Below, piece after piece: positions 15,966 through 23,727 of a stretch of 38,669 nucleotides of DNA. This DNA comes from Granulosicoccus sp. (GTDB lineage Bacteria; Pseudomonadota; Gammaproteobacteria; Granulosicoccales; Granulosicoccaceae): assembly GCA_020627685.1 (NCBI GenBank), contig JAHDGK010000045.1, forward strand, positions 1-38,669, in the 5' to 3' direction. Every line of letters begins with the position of its first letter. The stretch's first letter is position 1. The notes under the pieces were generated by a model that ran no database searches, was not told the origin of the DNA, and was given only the letters and a program-made list of their open reading frames with translations. The position numbers were made by a program, and so were the translations under genes.

Positions 15966-16682
15966 CTAGCTCGCCGTGGCGGGCACCAGCCGATATCCGG
16001 CACCACGCACCGTGTCGAGCATGGCATCGGCAGAGTACGGCTTCAAGCTCTTGCGCAGGCGCAAAATGTGAACATCTACTGTCCTTTCCTCAATGAAGGT
16101 ACCCGTGCCCCAGACGTGATCTAACAGCTGGGATCGGCTGAAAACCCGGTTCGGGTTGTTCATCAGGAATGAGATGAGCTTGAATTCGGTATGTCCCATA
16201 GACACATCGGCGCCGTTCGCTGTGAGCCTGTGAGCTGCTGCGTCGAGCTCCAAGGGGCCCAGGGTAATATTTGAATCGGTCTGAAAATCTGCACTGCGTC
16301 GTAGCAGGGCCTTAATACGCGACTGTAGCTCTCTCGGGGAAAAGGGTTTGGTGATGTAGTCGTCGGCACCGGCATCTAGGCCTGCGGTGATATCGTGCTC
16401 CTCGGTGCGGGCGGTGACCATGATGACGGGTAAATTACGGTAGAGCGAGTCTTTACGTAGCGAACGAACAAACTCCAAACCGCTGCCACCGGGCAACATC
16501 CAATCGACCAGGCATAAATGCATTTGGGTGGCAGCCATGAGTGTTCTGGCATCGGCAACCGTTTCTGCGTCGTGCACGGTATGGCCTTGCTTCTCCAAAG
16601 CCATGCGCAGCATGTCTCTGATGGATTTTTCATCCTCTACGATGAGTATATCTGCAGGCATATCAGGAGTTGTCGACCGCAT
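15966..16682 (-). CDS. phoB: Phosphate regulon response regulator PhoB
   Basis: 238 residues, OmpR/PhoB class. Receiver domain: DILIVEDEKSIRDML with the acidic pocket, phospho-acceptor Asp60 in LVDWMLPG, conserved Thr in VMVTART and Lys in DDYITKPFSPREL. The C-terminal winged helix (about 135-235) includes GHTEFKLISFLMNNPNRVFS, SQLLDHVWG and ERTVDVHILRLRKSL. Met8 (MPADILIVEDE) is a possible shorter start; no strong ribosome site favours either. PhoB binds Pho boxes and recruits sigma-70 to Pho promoters. Its own gene has a very good Pho box upstream (16740-16757), so it is autoregulated. Confidence 0.97.
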   Translation of the reverse strand: MRSTTPDMPADILIVEDEKSIRDMLRMALEKQGHTVHDAETVADARTLMAATQMHLCLVDWMLPGGSGLEFVRSLRKDSLYRNLPVIMVTARTEEHDITAGLDAGADDYITKPFSPRELQSRIKALLRRSADFQTDSNITLGPLELDAAAHRLTANGADVSMGHTEFKLISFLMNNPNRVFSRSQLLDHVWGTGTFIEERTVDVHILRLRKSLKPYSADAMLDTVRGAGYRLVPATAS

Positions 16683-16739
16683 AATCGTTCAGGAATCTTA
16701 ACGCGCATTTGAAGATGAGCGGCAGTCTGGTGGGGAAAT

Positions 16740-16757
16740 ATGACACGAAGATGACCG
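16740..16757 (-). promoter_or_regulatory. Pho box upstream of phoB
   Basis: On the minus strand CGGTCAT (16757-16751), four bases (CTTC), then GTGTCAT (16746-16740): each half matches CTGTCAT at six of seven positions. Ten bases downstream is CAGACT, a weak -10. The position 58-75 bp before phoB mirrors the pstS arrangement. This supports PhoB autoregulation. Confidence 0.82.
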
Positions 16758-16829
16758 ACCTCCAGTGAGACAAACGGGTTCATTGATCGGGGCTAATCAT
16801 TAACAGTGTATGAGATTTTCAGATGGTGC

Positions 16830-16858
16830 TTGCACACTGAGCCTTCAAGCCCCAGAAT
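16830..16858 (+). promoter_or_regulatory. Promoter of the 4.5S RNA gene
   Basis: TTGCAC (16830-16835), a 17-bp spacer, then CAGAAT (16853-16858). The RNA's first paired base (about 16870) lies 12 bases past the -10, with a GC-rich discriminator between. Spacing and position are right for sigma-70. The match to consensus is moderate. Confidence 0.55.
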
Positions 16859-16869
16859 AGTCGGGCTAT

Positions 16870-16981
16870 GGTGTTCCGTATCGGCACTCTCGCGGCGATA
16901 AACTGTTAACCCCGTCAGGCCCGGAAGGGAGCAGCGGCAGCAGTGGATTCGGGCGCCGAGATGTTGCTGGTGCGGAATGCC
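16870..16981 (+). ncRNA. ffs: 4.5S signal recognition particle RNA
   Basis: The diagnostic apical hairpin GTCAGGCCCGGAAGGGAGCA (16914-16933) contains the GGAA tetraloop and the AGCAGC internal-loop strand that bind Ffh. The ends pair as GGTGTTCCG (16870-16878) with CGGAATGCC (16973-16981), nine pairs including two G-U wobbles, and an inner ATCGGC pairs with GCCGAGAT. The total of about 112 nt equals the small bacterial SRP RNA. It guides ribosomes making membrane proteins to FtsY/SecYEG. The position just upstream of dnaX is common in gammaproteobacteria. Exact ends are estimated from the pairing. Confidence 0.94.
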
Positions 16982-17015
16982 GCCTTCTTAATATCGCGGC
17001 GCATCACCGACCTCA

Positions 17016-18875
17016 ATGAGCTACAAGGTACTTGCGCGCAAATGGCGGCCGCAGCACTTTCGGGACATGATTGGCCAAGAGTCAGTCTTGCGTGCGCTCG
17101 TCAATGCGCTAGATACAAACAGATTGCATCATGCTTATCTGTTCACGGGCATGCGTGGCGTCGGCAAGACGACCATCGCGCGTATCTTCGCTAAATGCCT
17201 AAACTGCGAAACCAACGGTATCAGCGCCAGTCCTTGTGGTGAGTGCAGCTCCTGCAAGGATATCGAAGCGGGCCGATTTTTCGACCTGATCGAGGTCGAT
17301 GCTGCATCCCGCACCAAGGTTGAAGAGACACGGGAGCTACTCGAGAACGTGCCTTACGCGCCTTCAAGTGGACGCTACAAGGTGTACTTGATCGATGAAG
17401 TGCACATGTTCTCCAACCACAGTTTTAACGCCTTGCTTAAAACGTTGGAAGAACCGCCGGAGCACGTCAAGTTCCTGCTAGCCACGACCGATCCGCAAAA
17501 AGTGCCGGTAACCGTCCTGTCGCGCTGCTTGCAGTTCAATCTCAAGCGTATGGCGCCTGGTGTTTTGGTGGACTACCTCAGCAAGATTCTTAGCGAAGAA
17601 TCCATAGAACATGAAAAGCCGGCCTTAGACCTTATTGCCAGAGCCTCCGAAGGCAGTGTGCGCGATTCATTAAGTCTTGTGGAGCAGGCGGCAGCGTTTG
17701 GTGAGGGTGCAGTTAAAGAAAGTGATGTTGAGTCGATGCTCGGTAGAGCGTCGGTCGATCGATTATTGGGCTTGATTGAGTCAATTGGTGCGGGTGATCT
17801 TGCTCAGTTGTTTGAACGGGTTGAAACCTTATCGGAGTACGCGCCAGATTTTGCGGAACTGATGGGTGAAATACTAAGCTTGCTACACAAGATAGCCATG
17901 CTGCAGTCTGTTCCGGGCAGTGTTGATGAGAACTCGGCAGGCATCGAACGAATGACTAGCCTGGCTAAGTCTTTGGCTTCCGATGAAGTACAGCTGTTTT
18001 ATCAAATAGGCACGCACGCCCGTCGCGACTTACCGTTCGCACCGGATCCACGCGAAGCGTTCGACATGGCGCTGCTGCGCATGAGTGCGTTCAAGCCTCA
18101 AGGCGATTTACTATCTGTGCAGAGCTCAGGTGATAGGGGCGCTGCACGCAGTCAATCGGCACCCGCAACTCAGGTCCCTGCAGCGGCTCCCGCGTCAACA
18201 GCATCTGCTTCTGCCAGCTCAGACGCACCGGCGCCAACCATCCCCGTTCGCGGAGAAGTGTCTGCCGGTGGGTCACTGCGCGCTGCCGCGCTGGCTGCGG
18301 CGTTAGGGGAAACTCCGCCAGCGGCTACACCCAGCCCCACTACTGTGCAGCCGACTAAACAGCCACCTGCTGCACCTGCTGCACCTGCTGCACCTGCTGC
18401 ACCTGCTGCACCTGCTGCACCTGCTGCACCTGCAAAAGCGTCTGAACCCGCAGCGGTCTCAAGCCCTGCGATTGATAAGTCGGCTATCAAGCCATCCGAC
18501 TGGCATCAAATTGTGTCCGAGCTGGATATCTCCGGCATGCCGCGCCAGTTAGCTAGTCATACGCAGTGGATGTCCTTAGATAACAACCGGCTTCAGTTGC
18601 AGTTAGAGGCAAGTTCTGAGCATCTGAATACACCTCGATTTGCAGAGCGCGTCAATGCGGCGCTTAATGCATGGATGGGGCAAGAGCTTAAAGTTGAAAT
18701 TACACTGGTGGACGGTGAACTCAACACGCCTGCAAGGATTGATGAAAAAATTAAAGTCGATGAAATGAATGCGGCTCACGTTTCTATCAACGAAGATCCA
18801 GTGGTTAAACAATTGATCGATCGTGTCGATGCGGCGGTTGATCCGGCCAGCATCCAGCCAATCGGTGAACACTGA
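17016..18875 (+). CDS. dnaX: DNA polymerase III subunit tau (DnaX)
   Basis: 619 residues. Starts MSYKVLARKWRPQHFRDMIG, a universal DnaX opening. The AAA+ domain has Walker A G45-MRGVGKT, a Cys4 zinc module (C..C..C..C in CETNGISASPCGECSSC), Walker B LIDEVHMFS, the NALLKTLEEPP strand and sensor LSRCLQFNL with the SRC Arg finger. Oligomerisation domain to about residue 360, then a Pro/Ala/Ser linker with seven perfect PAA repeats, and a C-terminal polymerase-binding domain. It loads the beta clamp and bridges the polymerase cores at the fork. No convincing A-AAA-AAG slippery site was found, so I do not predict a frameshifted gamma product. First gene of dnaX-ybaB-recR. Confidence 0.97.
   Translation: MSYKVLARKWRPQHFRDMIGQESVLRALVNALDTNRLHHAYLFTGMRGVGKTTIARIFAKCLNCETNGISASPCGECSSCKDIEAGRFFDLIEVDAASRTKVEETRELLENVPYAPSSGRYKVYLIDEVHMFSNHSFNALLKTLEEPPEHVKFLLATTDPQKVPVTVLSRCLQFNLKRMAPGVLVDYLSKILSEESIEHEKPALDLIARASEGSVRDSLSLVEQAAAFGEGAVKESDVESMLGRASVDRLLGLIESIGAGDLAQLFERVETLSEYAPDFAELMGEILSLLHKIAMLQSVPGSVDENSAGIERMTSLAKSLASDEVQLFYQIGTHARRDLPFAPDPREAFDMALLRMSAFKPQGDLLSVQSSGDRGAARSQSAPATQVPAAAPASTASASASSDAPAPTIPVRGEVSAGGSLRAAALAAALGETPPAATPSPTTVQPTKQPPAAPAAPAAPAAPAAPAAPAAPAKASEPAAVSSPAIDKSAIKPSDWHQIVSELDISGMPRQLASHTQWMSLDNNRLQLQLEASSEHLNTPRFAERVNAALNAWMGQELKVEITLVDGELNTPARIDEKIKVDEMNAAHVSINEDPVVKQLIDRVDAAVDPASIQPIGEH
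18366..18434 (+). repeat. 9-bp tandem repeat inside dnaX
   Basis: Seven exact copies of CCTGCTGCA (18366-18428) plus CCTGCA (18429-18434), each full copy coding Pro-Ala-Ala in the linker before the DnaX C-terminal domain. The copies are identical at every base, which points to recent expansion by slippage. The number may vary between strains without changing the frame. Confidence 0.95.
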
Positions 18876-18931
18876 TCGGCTACGTTGTCGCTGACGTATC
18901 CTTAATTTAAATTTACCGAAAAGAGAATATT

Positions 18932-19255
18932 ATGAAAGGCGGTATTGGCAATTTAATGAAGCAAGCGCAGAAAATGCAGGAAGATATGCAGCGCGCTCAA
19001 GAAGAGATTGCAAACATGGAAATCGAAGGCCAGAGTGGTGGTGGTCTGGTGTCTGTGGTCATGAACGGGCAACACGAACTGCGCAAAGTCTCCATTGACG
19101 ACTCCCTGGTCGGCGATGACAAAGACATGCTTGAAGACTTAGTAGCAGCAGCTGTTAACGATGCGACTCACAAACTTGCCAGCGCTTCGCAGTCCAAGCT
19201 CAGCGGGCTAACCAGTGGCATGGAATTACCACCCGGTATGAAGCTTCCGTTTTAA
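18932..19255 (+). CDS. ybaB: YbaB/EbfC family nucleoid-associated protein
   Basis: 107 residues, typical for the family. Starts [20 protein letters not shown], the conserved helix ([11 protein letters not shown]). It continues through the [20 protein letters not shown] beta strands, [12 protein letters not shown] and the closing [12 protein letters not shown], which is nearly invariant. It forms a tweezer-like dimer that binds DNA. It sits between dnaX and recR, 56 bp after the first and 28 bp before the second, as in most bacteria, and likely shares their transcript and roles in DNA maintenance. Confidence 0.96.
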   Translation: MKGGIGNLMKQAQKMQEDMQRAQEEIANMEIEGQSGGGLVSVVMNGQHELRKVSIDDSLVGDDKDMLEDLVAAAVNDATHKLASASQSKLSGLTSGMELPPGMKLPF

Positions 19256-19283
19256 ACCACTTGTTGAGGGTAGTTAAAACAGT

Positions 19284-19886
19284 ATGGCCACGAGTGGACT
19301 ACTCGAAGACTTAATAGAATCGTTGCGCTGTTTGCCGGGCGTAGGTCCGAAGTCCGCCCAACGTATGGCCTTGCATCTGTTGCGTAGAGACAGAGCCGCT
19401 GCTACGCAGTTAGGCGAAACGCTCATCAAAGCGATGGATAAAATTAATCATTGCGAGCAATGCCGTATTTTTACAGAACAATCGTTATGCCGCTGGTGCT
19501 CCGACCCGGGCAGGCTCTCATCGCAGTTGTGTATCGTTGAAAACCAGGCTGATGTCTTAGCTATTGACCGAGCTACGCAATATCGAGGTAAGTATTTTCT
19601 ATTGCTGGGTCATCTATCCCCACTCGATGGCGTGGGTCCCAAAGATTTGGGTTTGGATAAGTTAGAAGCTCGTTTAGCTGACGGCGGTGTTGACGAAATA
19701 ACCTTAGCAACCAATCCAACCGTTGAAGGGCAGGCTACCGCCCGATACATCGGTGATATTGCCGCAAAGTATGAAGTGCCAGTGTTGCAGATCGCGCGTG
19801 GTGTTCCTGTGGGCAGCGAATTGGAATTTGCTGATGGGGGCACGCTGTCTGTGGCTTTTGCTCAGCGCACCCCGCTTAGCAGATAG
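19284..19886 (+). CDS. recR: Recombination mediator RecR
   Basis: 200 residues, full length. The N-terminal helix-hairpin-helix shows LRCLPGVGPKSAQRMALHLL, followed by a C4 zinc finger (CEQCRIFTEQSLCRWCSD). The Toprim domain carries LCIVENQADVLAIDRATQY and the family GKYFLLLGHLSPLDGVGP block, and the C terminus has TNPTVEGQATARYI and ARGVPVGSELEFADGGTL. With RecF/RecO it loads RecA onto SSB-covered gaps. Last gene of the dnaX group, convergent with the regulator at 19917; the two stop codons are only 30 bp apart. Confidence 0.97.
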   Translation: MATSGLLEDLIESLRCLPGVGPKSAQRMALHLLRRDRAAATQLGETLIKAMDKINHCEQCRIFTEQSLCRWCSDPGRLSSQLCIVENQADVLAIDRATQYRGKYFLLLGHLSPLDGVGPKDLGLDKLEARLADGGVDEITLATNPTVEGQATARYIGDIAAKYEVPVLQIARGVPVGSELEFADGGTLSVAFAQRTPLSR

Positions 19887-19905
19887 CGACGATTCGCAAT
19901 CGTTG
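19887..19905. terminator. Hairpin between recR and the convergent regulator
   Basis: CGACGATT-CGC-AATCGTTG begins right after the recR stop codon. The stem is 8 bp with one G-T pair and a 3-nt loop. No clear T run follows on either strand, so it is a possible bidirectional terminator at best. Confidence 0.35.
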
Positions 19906-19916
19906 TATCGCTGAAT

Positions 19917-21443
19917 TTACATACCGGACATGTCGGTGTGGCAGCTAGGTGAACGAGGGCAGGCGCCACTTCTCGGGCAAATCAAACGCGCTTCTTTTTC
20001 AATTCCGCGGCCTAGCCAGGCAATATTTAATAGCTTGGCTATTTGACGCAATTCGTTTTTGATGTCCTCAGGGATAGCCACTGATCCGCCACCGGCTATA
20101 CACGCATCTTTCAAAGATTGCGCTACCTGTGAAGCATCGACACCTTGAGCTGTGAGTGCGGGATTGACATCGATGCCTGCGCATAATACATGTCCGGCCC
20201 CTGACATGTCGCTGACTTTAACTGATTCGCAGCAATAGATGCGTGGTTCTGTTCCAACATCCAATACCGAAATTTGAGCAGAGCTTGCGTTTGAATCGGT
20301 ATTGATCATTCTGAATACCGCCCAGTGTTGACAAGGGTCTTGAACTAGACGCATGTTTCCCCAGGGTAAAGGGATGCCATTGCCTCTATATACAGCGTGT
20401 AAGCGACCCGGCGGGTATGCATCAAAGTAATGCCAGTGAGGGTATGACGATACTACGGTCATACGTCTCATCACTGTAGAGGTTGTAACACCAACCATCT
20501 CGGCCACGCTGATGTCATGCGCTTTTTGTTCTAACAGCCTGCGAAAAGGCACCTTAGGGCAGAGCAGAGCACCTGCGAAAAAACTGCATTCGAAATCGCG
20601 CCAGGCATGAACGATATCCTGCGCATTCAATGCACTACTGGCATCCAAACCCAACGAAAAATCACTAACAGTTTCTTCAGCCTTAGGGCCTGTTGTCATT
20701 AAGCTTTTTACACCGTCACCTTCGTGCAACACCTTATGACCTATGTATAAAGCTAAGTCATACTTTAAGCGTTCGGGTTGTTGCTGCATGACTTTGTTCA
20801 CGTAAATAGTTGCAGGTGCATCGAAGTAAGAACGCACGATGCCTGAATCTCTTACGGTCATTTTTGACTGTGCCGCTTTTGGCAATCGGGTAAACCATTT
20901 AATTTTTAAACCCATGTTTGCGCAAATATCCATTAAGGCTTCAACGCTTAATGGCATCTGTTTTTTACCGACGTTTTCTGCAGCGCGTTCGAGTTCAGGA
21001 AAATGGTTTTGATTGTTTTCCTGATGAGCACGAATTAACAGGTGGGCAAACTGACGTCCGGAAACACCGGTTTGCGAAAGCATTTCCGGGATGGCGTTTT
21101 GTAAAATTTCTTTGGAAAATAAGAAGCCCGGCTCCAACGTCATACCGGTTACACCGCCCTTATTACCTTTAACCGGGGCAATTGCTGATTCTTCAGGCAC
21201 GTTATCTAAGAACCAGCCCACATCTTTCTGAAAAACCTCCGCAATAACCCGGAGCATATGTTCGCTCGGGTGCCTTTTACCCCGTTCAATCATTGATAAA
21301 TAGGACACAGAAGGCGCAGATTCCGCGTCCAATTTTACACAACGCGATGAGAGGTCATCCATCGTCAGATTGTTGCGCTTTCGTAAGTTCCTGATTTTAG
21401 TACCTAAAAAATGGGCATTACGTATGGATGAGGCTTTTGACAT
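19917..21443 (-). CDS. RamB/ScfR-like XRE regulator of acyl/glyoxylate metabolism
   Basis: 508 residues. N-terminal XRE helix-turn-helix (about 14-75: LGTKIRNLRKRNNLTMDDLS, then SYLSMIERGKRHPSEHMLRV). A middle domain of the IrrE/ImmA-like type (DUF955 region) contains YDLALYIGHKVLHEG; the usual HExxH zinc motif is not intact, reading GHKVLH. The C-terminal DUF2083-type domain ends in a Cys cluster (CPRSGACPRSPSCHTD). This architecture is shared by RamB, which controls isocitrate lyase in actinobacteria, and by short-chain fatty acyl-responsive regulators. Here the gene is divergent from aceA, which fits the same job: sensing acetate or acyl-CoA status and controlling the shunt. Specific effector and sign of control are unknown. 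Confidence 0.85.
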   Translation of the reverse strand: MSKASSIRNAHFLGTKIRNLRKRNNLTMDDLSSRCVKLDAESAPSVSYLSMIERGKRHPSEHMLRVIAEVFQKDVGWFLDNVPEESAIAPVKGNKGGVTGMTLEPGFLFSKEILQNAIPEMLSQTGVSGRQFAHLLIRAHQENNQNHFPELERAAENVGKKQMPLSVEALMDICANMGLKIKWFTRLPKAAQSKMTVRDSGIVRSYFDAPATIYVNKVMQQQPERLKYDLALYIGHKVLHEGDGVKSLMTTGPKAEETVSDFSLGLDASSALNAQDIVHAWRDFECSFFAGALLCPKVPFRRLLEQKAHDISVAEMVGVTTSTVMRRMTVVSSYPHWHYFDAYPPGRLHAVYRGNGIPLPWGNMRLVQDPCQHWAVFRMINTDSNASSAQISVLDVGTEPRIYCCESVKVSDMSGAGHVLCAGIDVNPALTAQGVDASQVAQSLKDACIAGGGSVAIPEDIKNELRQIAKLLNIAWLGRGIEKEARLICPRSGACPRSPSCHTDMSGM

Positions 21444-21459
21444 GCTTCAATCTTCTTTT

Positions 21460-21498
21460 TTGTAAAATTCACAGTGTGTAATTTCTATTGTCAAATTC
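21460..21498. promoter_or_regulatory. Direct repeat, candidate operator of the aceA locus
   Basis: TTGTAAAATTC (21460-21470) and TTGTCAAATTC (21488-21498) are 11-mers differing at one base with starts 28 bp apart. A related TGTGTAATTT lies between them (21475-21484). They occupy the 151-bp gap between the RamB-like gene and the divergent operon. The TTGYAAA-like core recalls the TTTGCAAA core of known RamB sites. Assignment is inference. Confidence 0.4.
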
Positions 21499-21594
21499 TA
21501 GTTCATTTTTAATTAGACTGCCGTTAAGCCTTAGGACAGGCGAGTTTCCACAGCGAGTGGAGTCATTTCGTCAGTTTAACGTTGGAGCAAGAAC

Positions 21595-21927
21595 ATGGGC
21601 ATGAATCAACACTTCAGAACATCAGCAAATTGGGACCAGGCAATTAATTTCCTGGACCAGAGTTTCCCCTTGGCAGAAGGCTCGCATGCCGCAGCAACTG
21701 CTTACTTGGTGTACTTCGATCACTTGTTGGTTATCCGTGCCGACGGATCAACAACTGGATTATCCAGTCCTTCACAGTTTGTTGAAGCTGGTGGTAACGA
21801 GGAGTCTCCTCAGTCCATCTTGCTGGAGAACAACGGCCTACAGGTTGAAATAGAACCTGATCAAGCAGGCGCAAAGCGTTCAGGTGTCATGCCGAACCAT
21901 CGCATGCAATTACTCACTCAAATTTAA
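21595..21927 (+). CDS. Stand-alone malate synthase G insertion-domain-like protein
   Basis: 110 residues, with GGAG seven bases before the ATG and a clean TAA. From residues 14 to about 92 it reads like the alpha/beta insertion domain of malate synthase G: AINFLDQSFPLAEGSHAAAT corresponds to the family's FLD-x-x-x-PLA-x-GS block, ADGSTTGLSSPSQFVEAGG to DGSTTGL-x-x-x-x-QF, and SPQSILLENNGLQVEIEPD to the SP-x-x-x-LL-x-x-x-GLHIEI strand pair. The TIM barrel that carries catalysis is absent, so it cannot be an active malate synthase. The comparison is from memory of the family. The gene lies 55 bp before aceA on the same strand; a small hairpin AGGCC-CGAC-GGCCT (21929-21942) lies between. Possible roles include metabolite or partner binding near the isocitrate node; none is shown. 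Confidence 0.7.
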   Translation: MGMNQHFRTSANWDQAINFLDQSFPLAEGSHAAATAYLVYFDHLLVIRADGSTTGLSSPSQFVEAGGNEESPQSILLENNGLQVEIEPDQAGAKRSGVMPNHRMQLLTQI

Positions 21928-21982
21928 TAGGCCCGACGGCCTCTTAACTCTATTTACTCCATATTTCAGGAAAGCCTTAGTA

Positions 21983-23581
21983 ATGAACCAGTACCGCACT
22001 TTAGTCTCTGAAGCCGCTGACAAAATCGCGTCAAACGGTAGTAGCTGGGATGCTATCAATGCAGAGAATGTTGCACGGATGCAGCTTCAAAATCGTTTCC
22101 GTACAGGTCTTGATATCGCCCGTTACACCGCAGGCATCATGCGTGAAGACATGGCAGCTTACGATAAAGATCCTGCTCAATACACTCAATCTTTAGGTTG
22201 CTGGCACGGGTTTATCGGACAACAGAAACTGATTTCTATCAAGAAGCACTTTGGTTCCACAAAGGGGCGCTACTTGTATTTATCCGGTTGGATGATTGCA
22301 GCGCTTCGTTCGGAGTTTGGTCCGCTACCTGATCAATCTATCCATGAAAAAACATCAGTGCCAGAGCTTATTGCAGAGCTTTATACCTTCCTAAAGCAAG
22401 CTGACGCTCGTGAATTACGTCATTTGTTCACTGAGCTTGATCAAGCTCGAGCAGATAATAACCAGATCGCAGAAAAAGCTGCGATGGACAAAATTGATAA
22501 TTTCCAAACACACGTTGTGCCCATCATTGCAGACATAGACGCAGGTTTCGGGAACGAAGAGGCCACGTATCTGCTGGCTAAAAAGATGATCGAAGCCGGA
22601 GCGTGTGCTTTGCAAATCGAAAATCAAGTCTCTGATGTTAAGCAATGTGGTCATCAAGACGGAAAAGTCACTGTGCCGCACGAAGATTTCGTCGCAAAAA
22701 TTAATGCGCTGCGTTATGCCTTCCTAGAGATGGGCGTGGAAGACGGAATTATTGTGGCTCGTACCGATTCTCTGGGTGCAGGCCTTACACAGAAAATTCC
22801 AGTGTCTCGTACACCGGGTGATTTGGGCGATCAGTACAATGCCTTCCTCGAAGGTGAAGAAGTGTCTTCGCTTTCCGATATCAACCCGGGCGATGTCGTT
22901 ATTCAGCAAGGTGGCAAGACCATCAAAACGTCACGACTACCCAATGGCCTCATGCAGTTTCGTAAAGGCACCGGCGAAGATCGTTGCGTATTAGATTGCA
23001 TTACCTCGCTAAGAAATGGTGCTGATCTACTGTGGATTGAAACTGAAAAGCCGCACGTAGGCCAAATTGCTGGCATGGTGAATCGAATTCGCGAAGTCAT
23101 TCCGAATGCAAAATTGGTTTACAACAACAGCCCTTCATTTAACTGGACGCTTAACTTTCGTCAGCAGGTTTTCGATGCCTGGCAGGAAGAAGGCAAGTCA
23201 ACCGATGATTACAACCGTGATGATCTGATGAATGAGAAGTACGATTCATCAGAGTTGGCTGCAGAGGCTGACGTTCGTATTCAGGCCTTCCAGTCTGATG
23301 CATCCGCCAATGCAGGCATATTCCATCACCTGATTACACTGCCGACTTATCACACGGCGGCTCAGTCGACTGATGCCTTGGCCAAAAATTACTTTGGTGA
23401 AGAAGGCATGCTGGCCTATGTTCGAGATGTTCAACGCCGCGAGATCCGTGACGGATTGGCCTGCGTCAAGCACCAGGACATGTCCGGTTCCAATATCGGT
23501 GATGACCATAAAGAGTACTTCTCAGGTGCTCAGGCTCTGAAGGCTTCGGGAAAAGACAACACGATGAACCAATTTGGTTAA
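21983..23581 (+). CDS. aceA: Isocitrate lyase
   Basis: 532 residues from the ATG at 21983, with AGGA upstream. The frame stays open 33 codons further 5', into the previous gene's end, without homology. The length and the active-site sequence SDVKQCGHQDGKVTVPHEDF (Cys222; KQCGH rather than the KKCGH of E. coli) mark the subfamily found in Pseudomonas and Acinetobacter. Other landmarks are PIIADIDAGFGNEEATYLLA (metal-binding Asp), IIVARTDSLGA, LVYNNSPSFNW and the late FHHLITLPTYHTAA. It splits isocitrate into glyoxylate and succinate, the first step of the glyoxylate shunt, for growth on acetate or fatty acids. A strong terminator follows (23594-23631), separating it from the isocitrate dehydrogenase gene. 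Confidence 0.97.
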   Translation: MNQYRTLVSEAADKIASNGSSWDAINAENVARMQLQNRFRTGLDIARYTAGIMREDMAAYDKDPAQYTQSLGCWHGFIGQQKLISIKKHFGSTKGRYLYLSGWMIAALRSEFGPLPDQSIHEKTSVPELIAELYTFLKQADARELRHLFTELDQARADNNQIAEKAAMDKIDNFQTHVVPIIADIDAGFGNEEATYLLAKKMIEAGACALQIENQVSDVKQCGHQDGKVTVPHEDFVAKINALRYAFLEMGVEDGIIVARTDSLGAGLTQKIPVSRTPGDLGDQYNAFLEGEEVSSLSDINPGDVVIQQGGKTIKTSRLPNGLMQFRKGTGEDRCVLDCITSLRNGADLLWIETEKPHVGQIAGMVNRIREVIPNAKLVYNNSPSFNWTLNFRQQVFDAWQEEGKSTDDYNRDDLMNEKYDSSELAAEADVRIQAFQSDASANAGIFHHLITLPTYHTAAQSTDALAKNYFGEEGMLAYVRDVQRREIRDGLACVKHQDMSGSNIGDDHKEYFSGAQALKASGKDNTMNQFG

Positions 23582-23593
23582 GTGTTAGACCCC

Positions 23594-23631
23594 ATGGCGC
23601 CACCGGTTTCCGGAGGCGCCATCGGCTTTTT
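23594..23631 (+). terminator. Intrinsic terminator after aceA
   Basis: ATGGCGCC (23594-23601) pairs with GGCGCCAT (23615-23622). Inside, CCGG-TTT-CCGG extends the stem beyond an A-A mismatch. CGGC and then TTTTT (23627-23631) follow. A good rho-independent terminator that separates aceA from icd. Confidence 0.85.
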
Positions 23632-23683
23632 AGCCGCCCGGTTGAAAGGCTTTCCGAGGCGGGTCACTTGATTTTGTGCGCTT

Positions 23684-23718
23684 TTAGGCAGAAACTTGTC
23701 GGTTTCTCAACAGCCTAA
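23684..23718 (+). promoter_or_regulatory. Structured leader before isocitrate dehydrogenase
   Basis: TTAGGC (23684-23689) pairs with GCCTAA (23713-23718). Nested within it, AGAAAC (23690-23695) pairs with GTTTCT (23702-23707) around a 6-nt loop. The fold ends 9 bases before the icd ATG, where a ribosome site would be; no strong one is visible. It may limit translation start or may be chance. Confidence 0.35.
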
Positions 23719-23727
23719 GACGCACCT

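Noticed and set aside
18366-18434. Regular repeat considered as CRISPR
   Set aside because: The 9-bp units are contiguous without spacers and lie in frame within dnaX.
17016-18875. Programmed frameshift for a gamma subunit in dnaX
   Set aside because: I found no A-AAA-AAG-like slippery heptamer with a following hairpin in the expected region; the PAA repeats are not slippery for ribosomes.
21595-21927. Pseudogene remnant of malate synthase
   Set aside because: Start, ribosome site and stop are intact, boundaries match a single domain, and no decayed flanking malate synthase sequence is seen. A remnant cannot be fully excluded without relatives.
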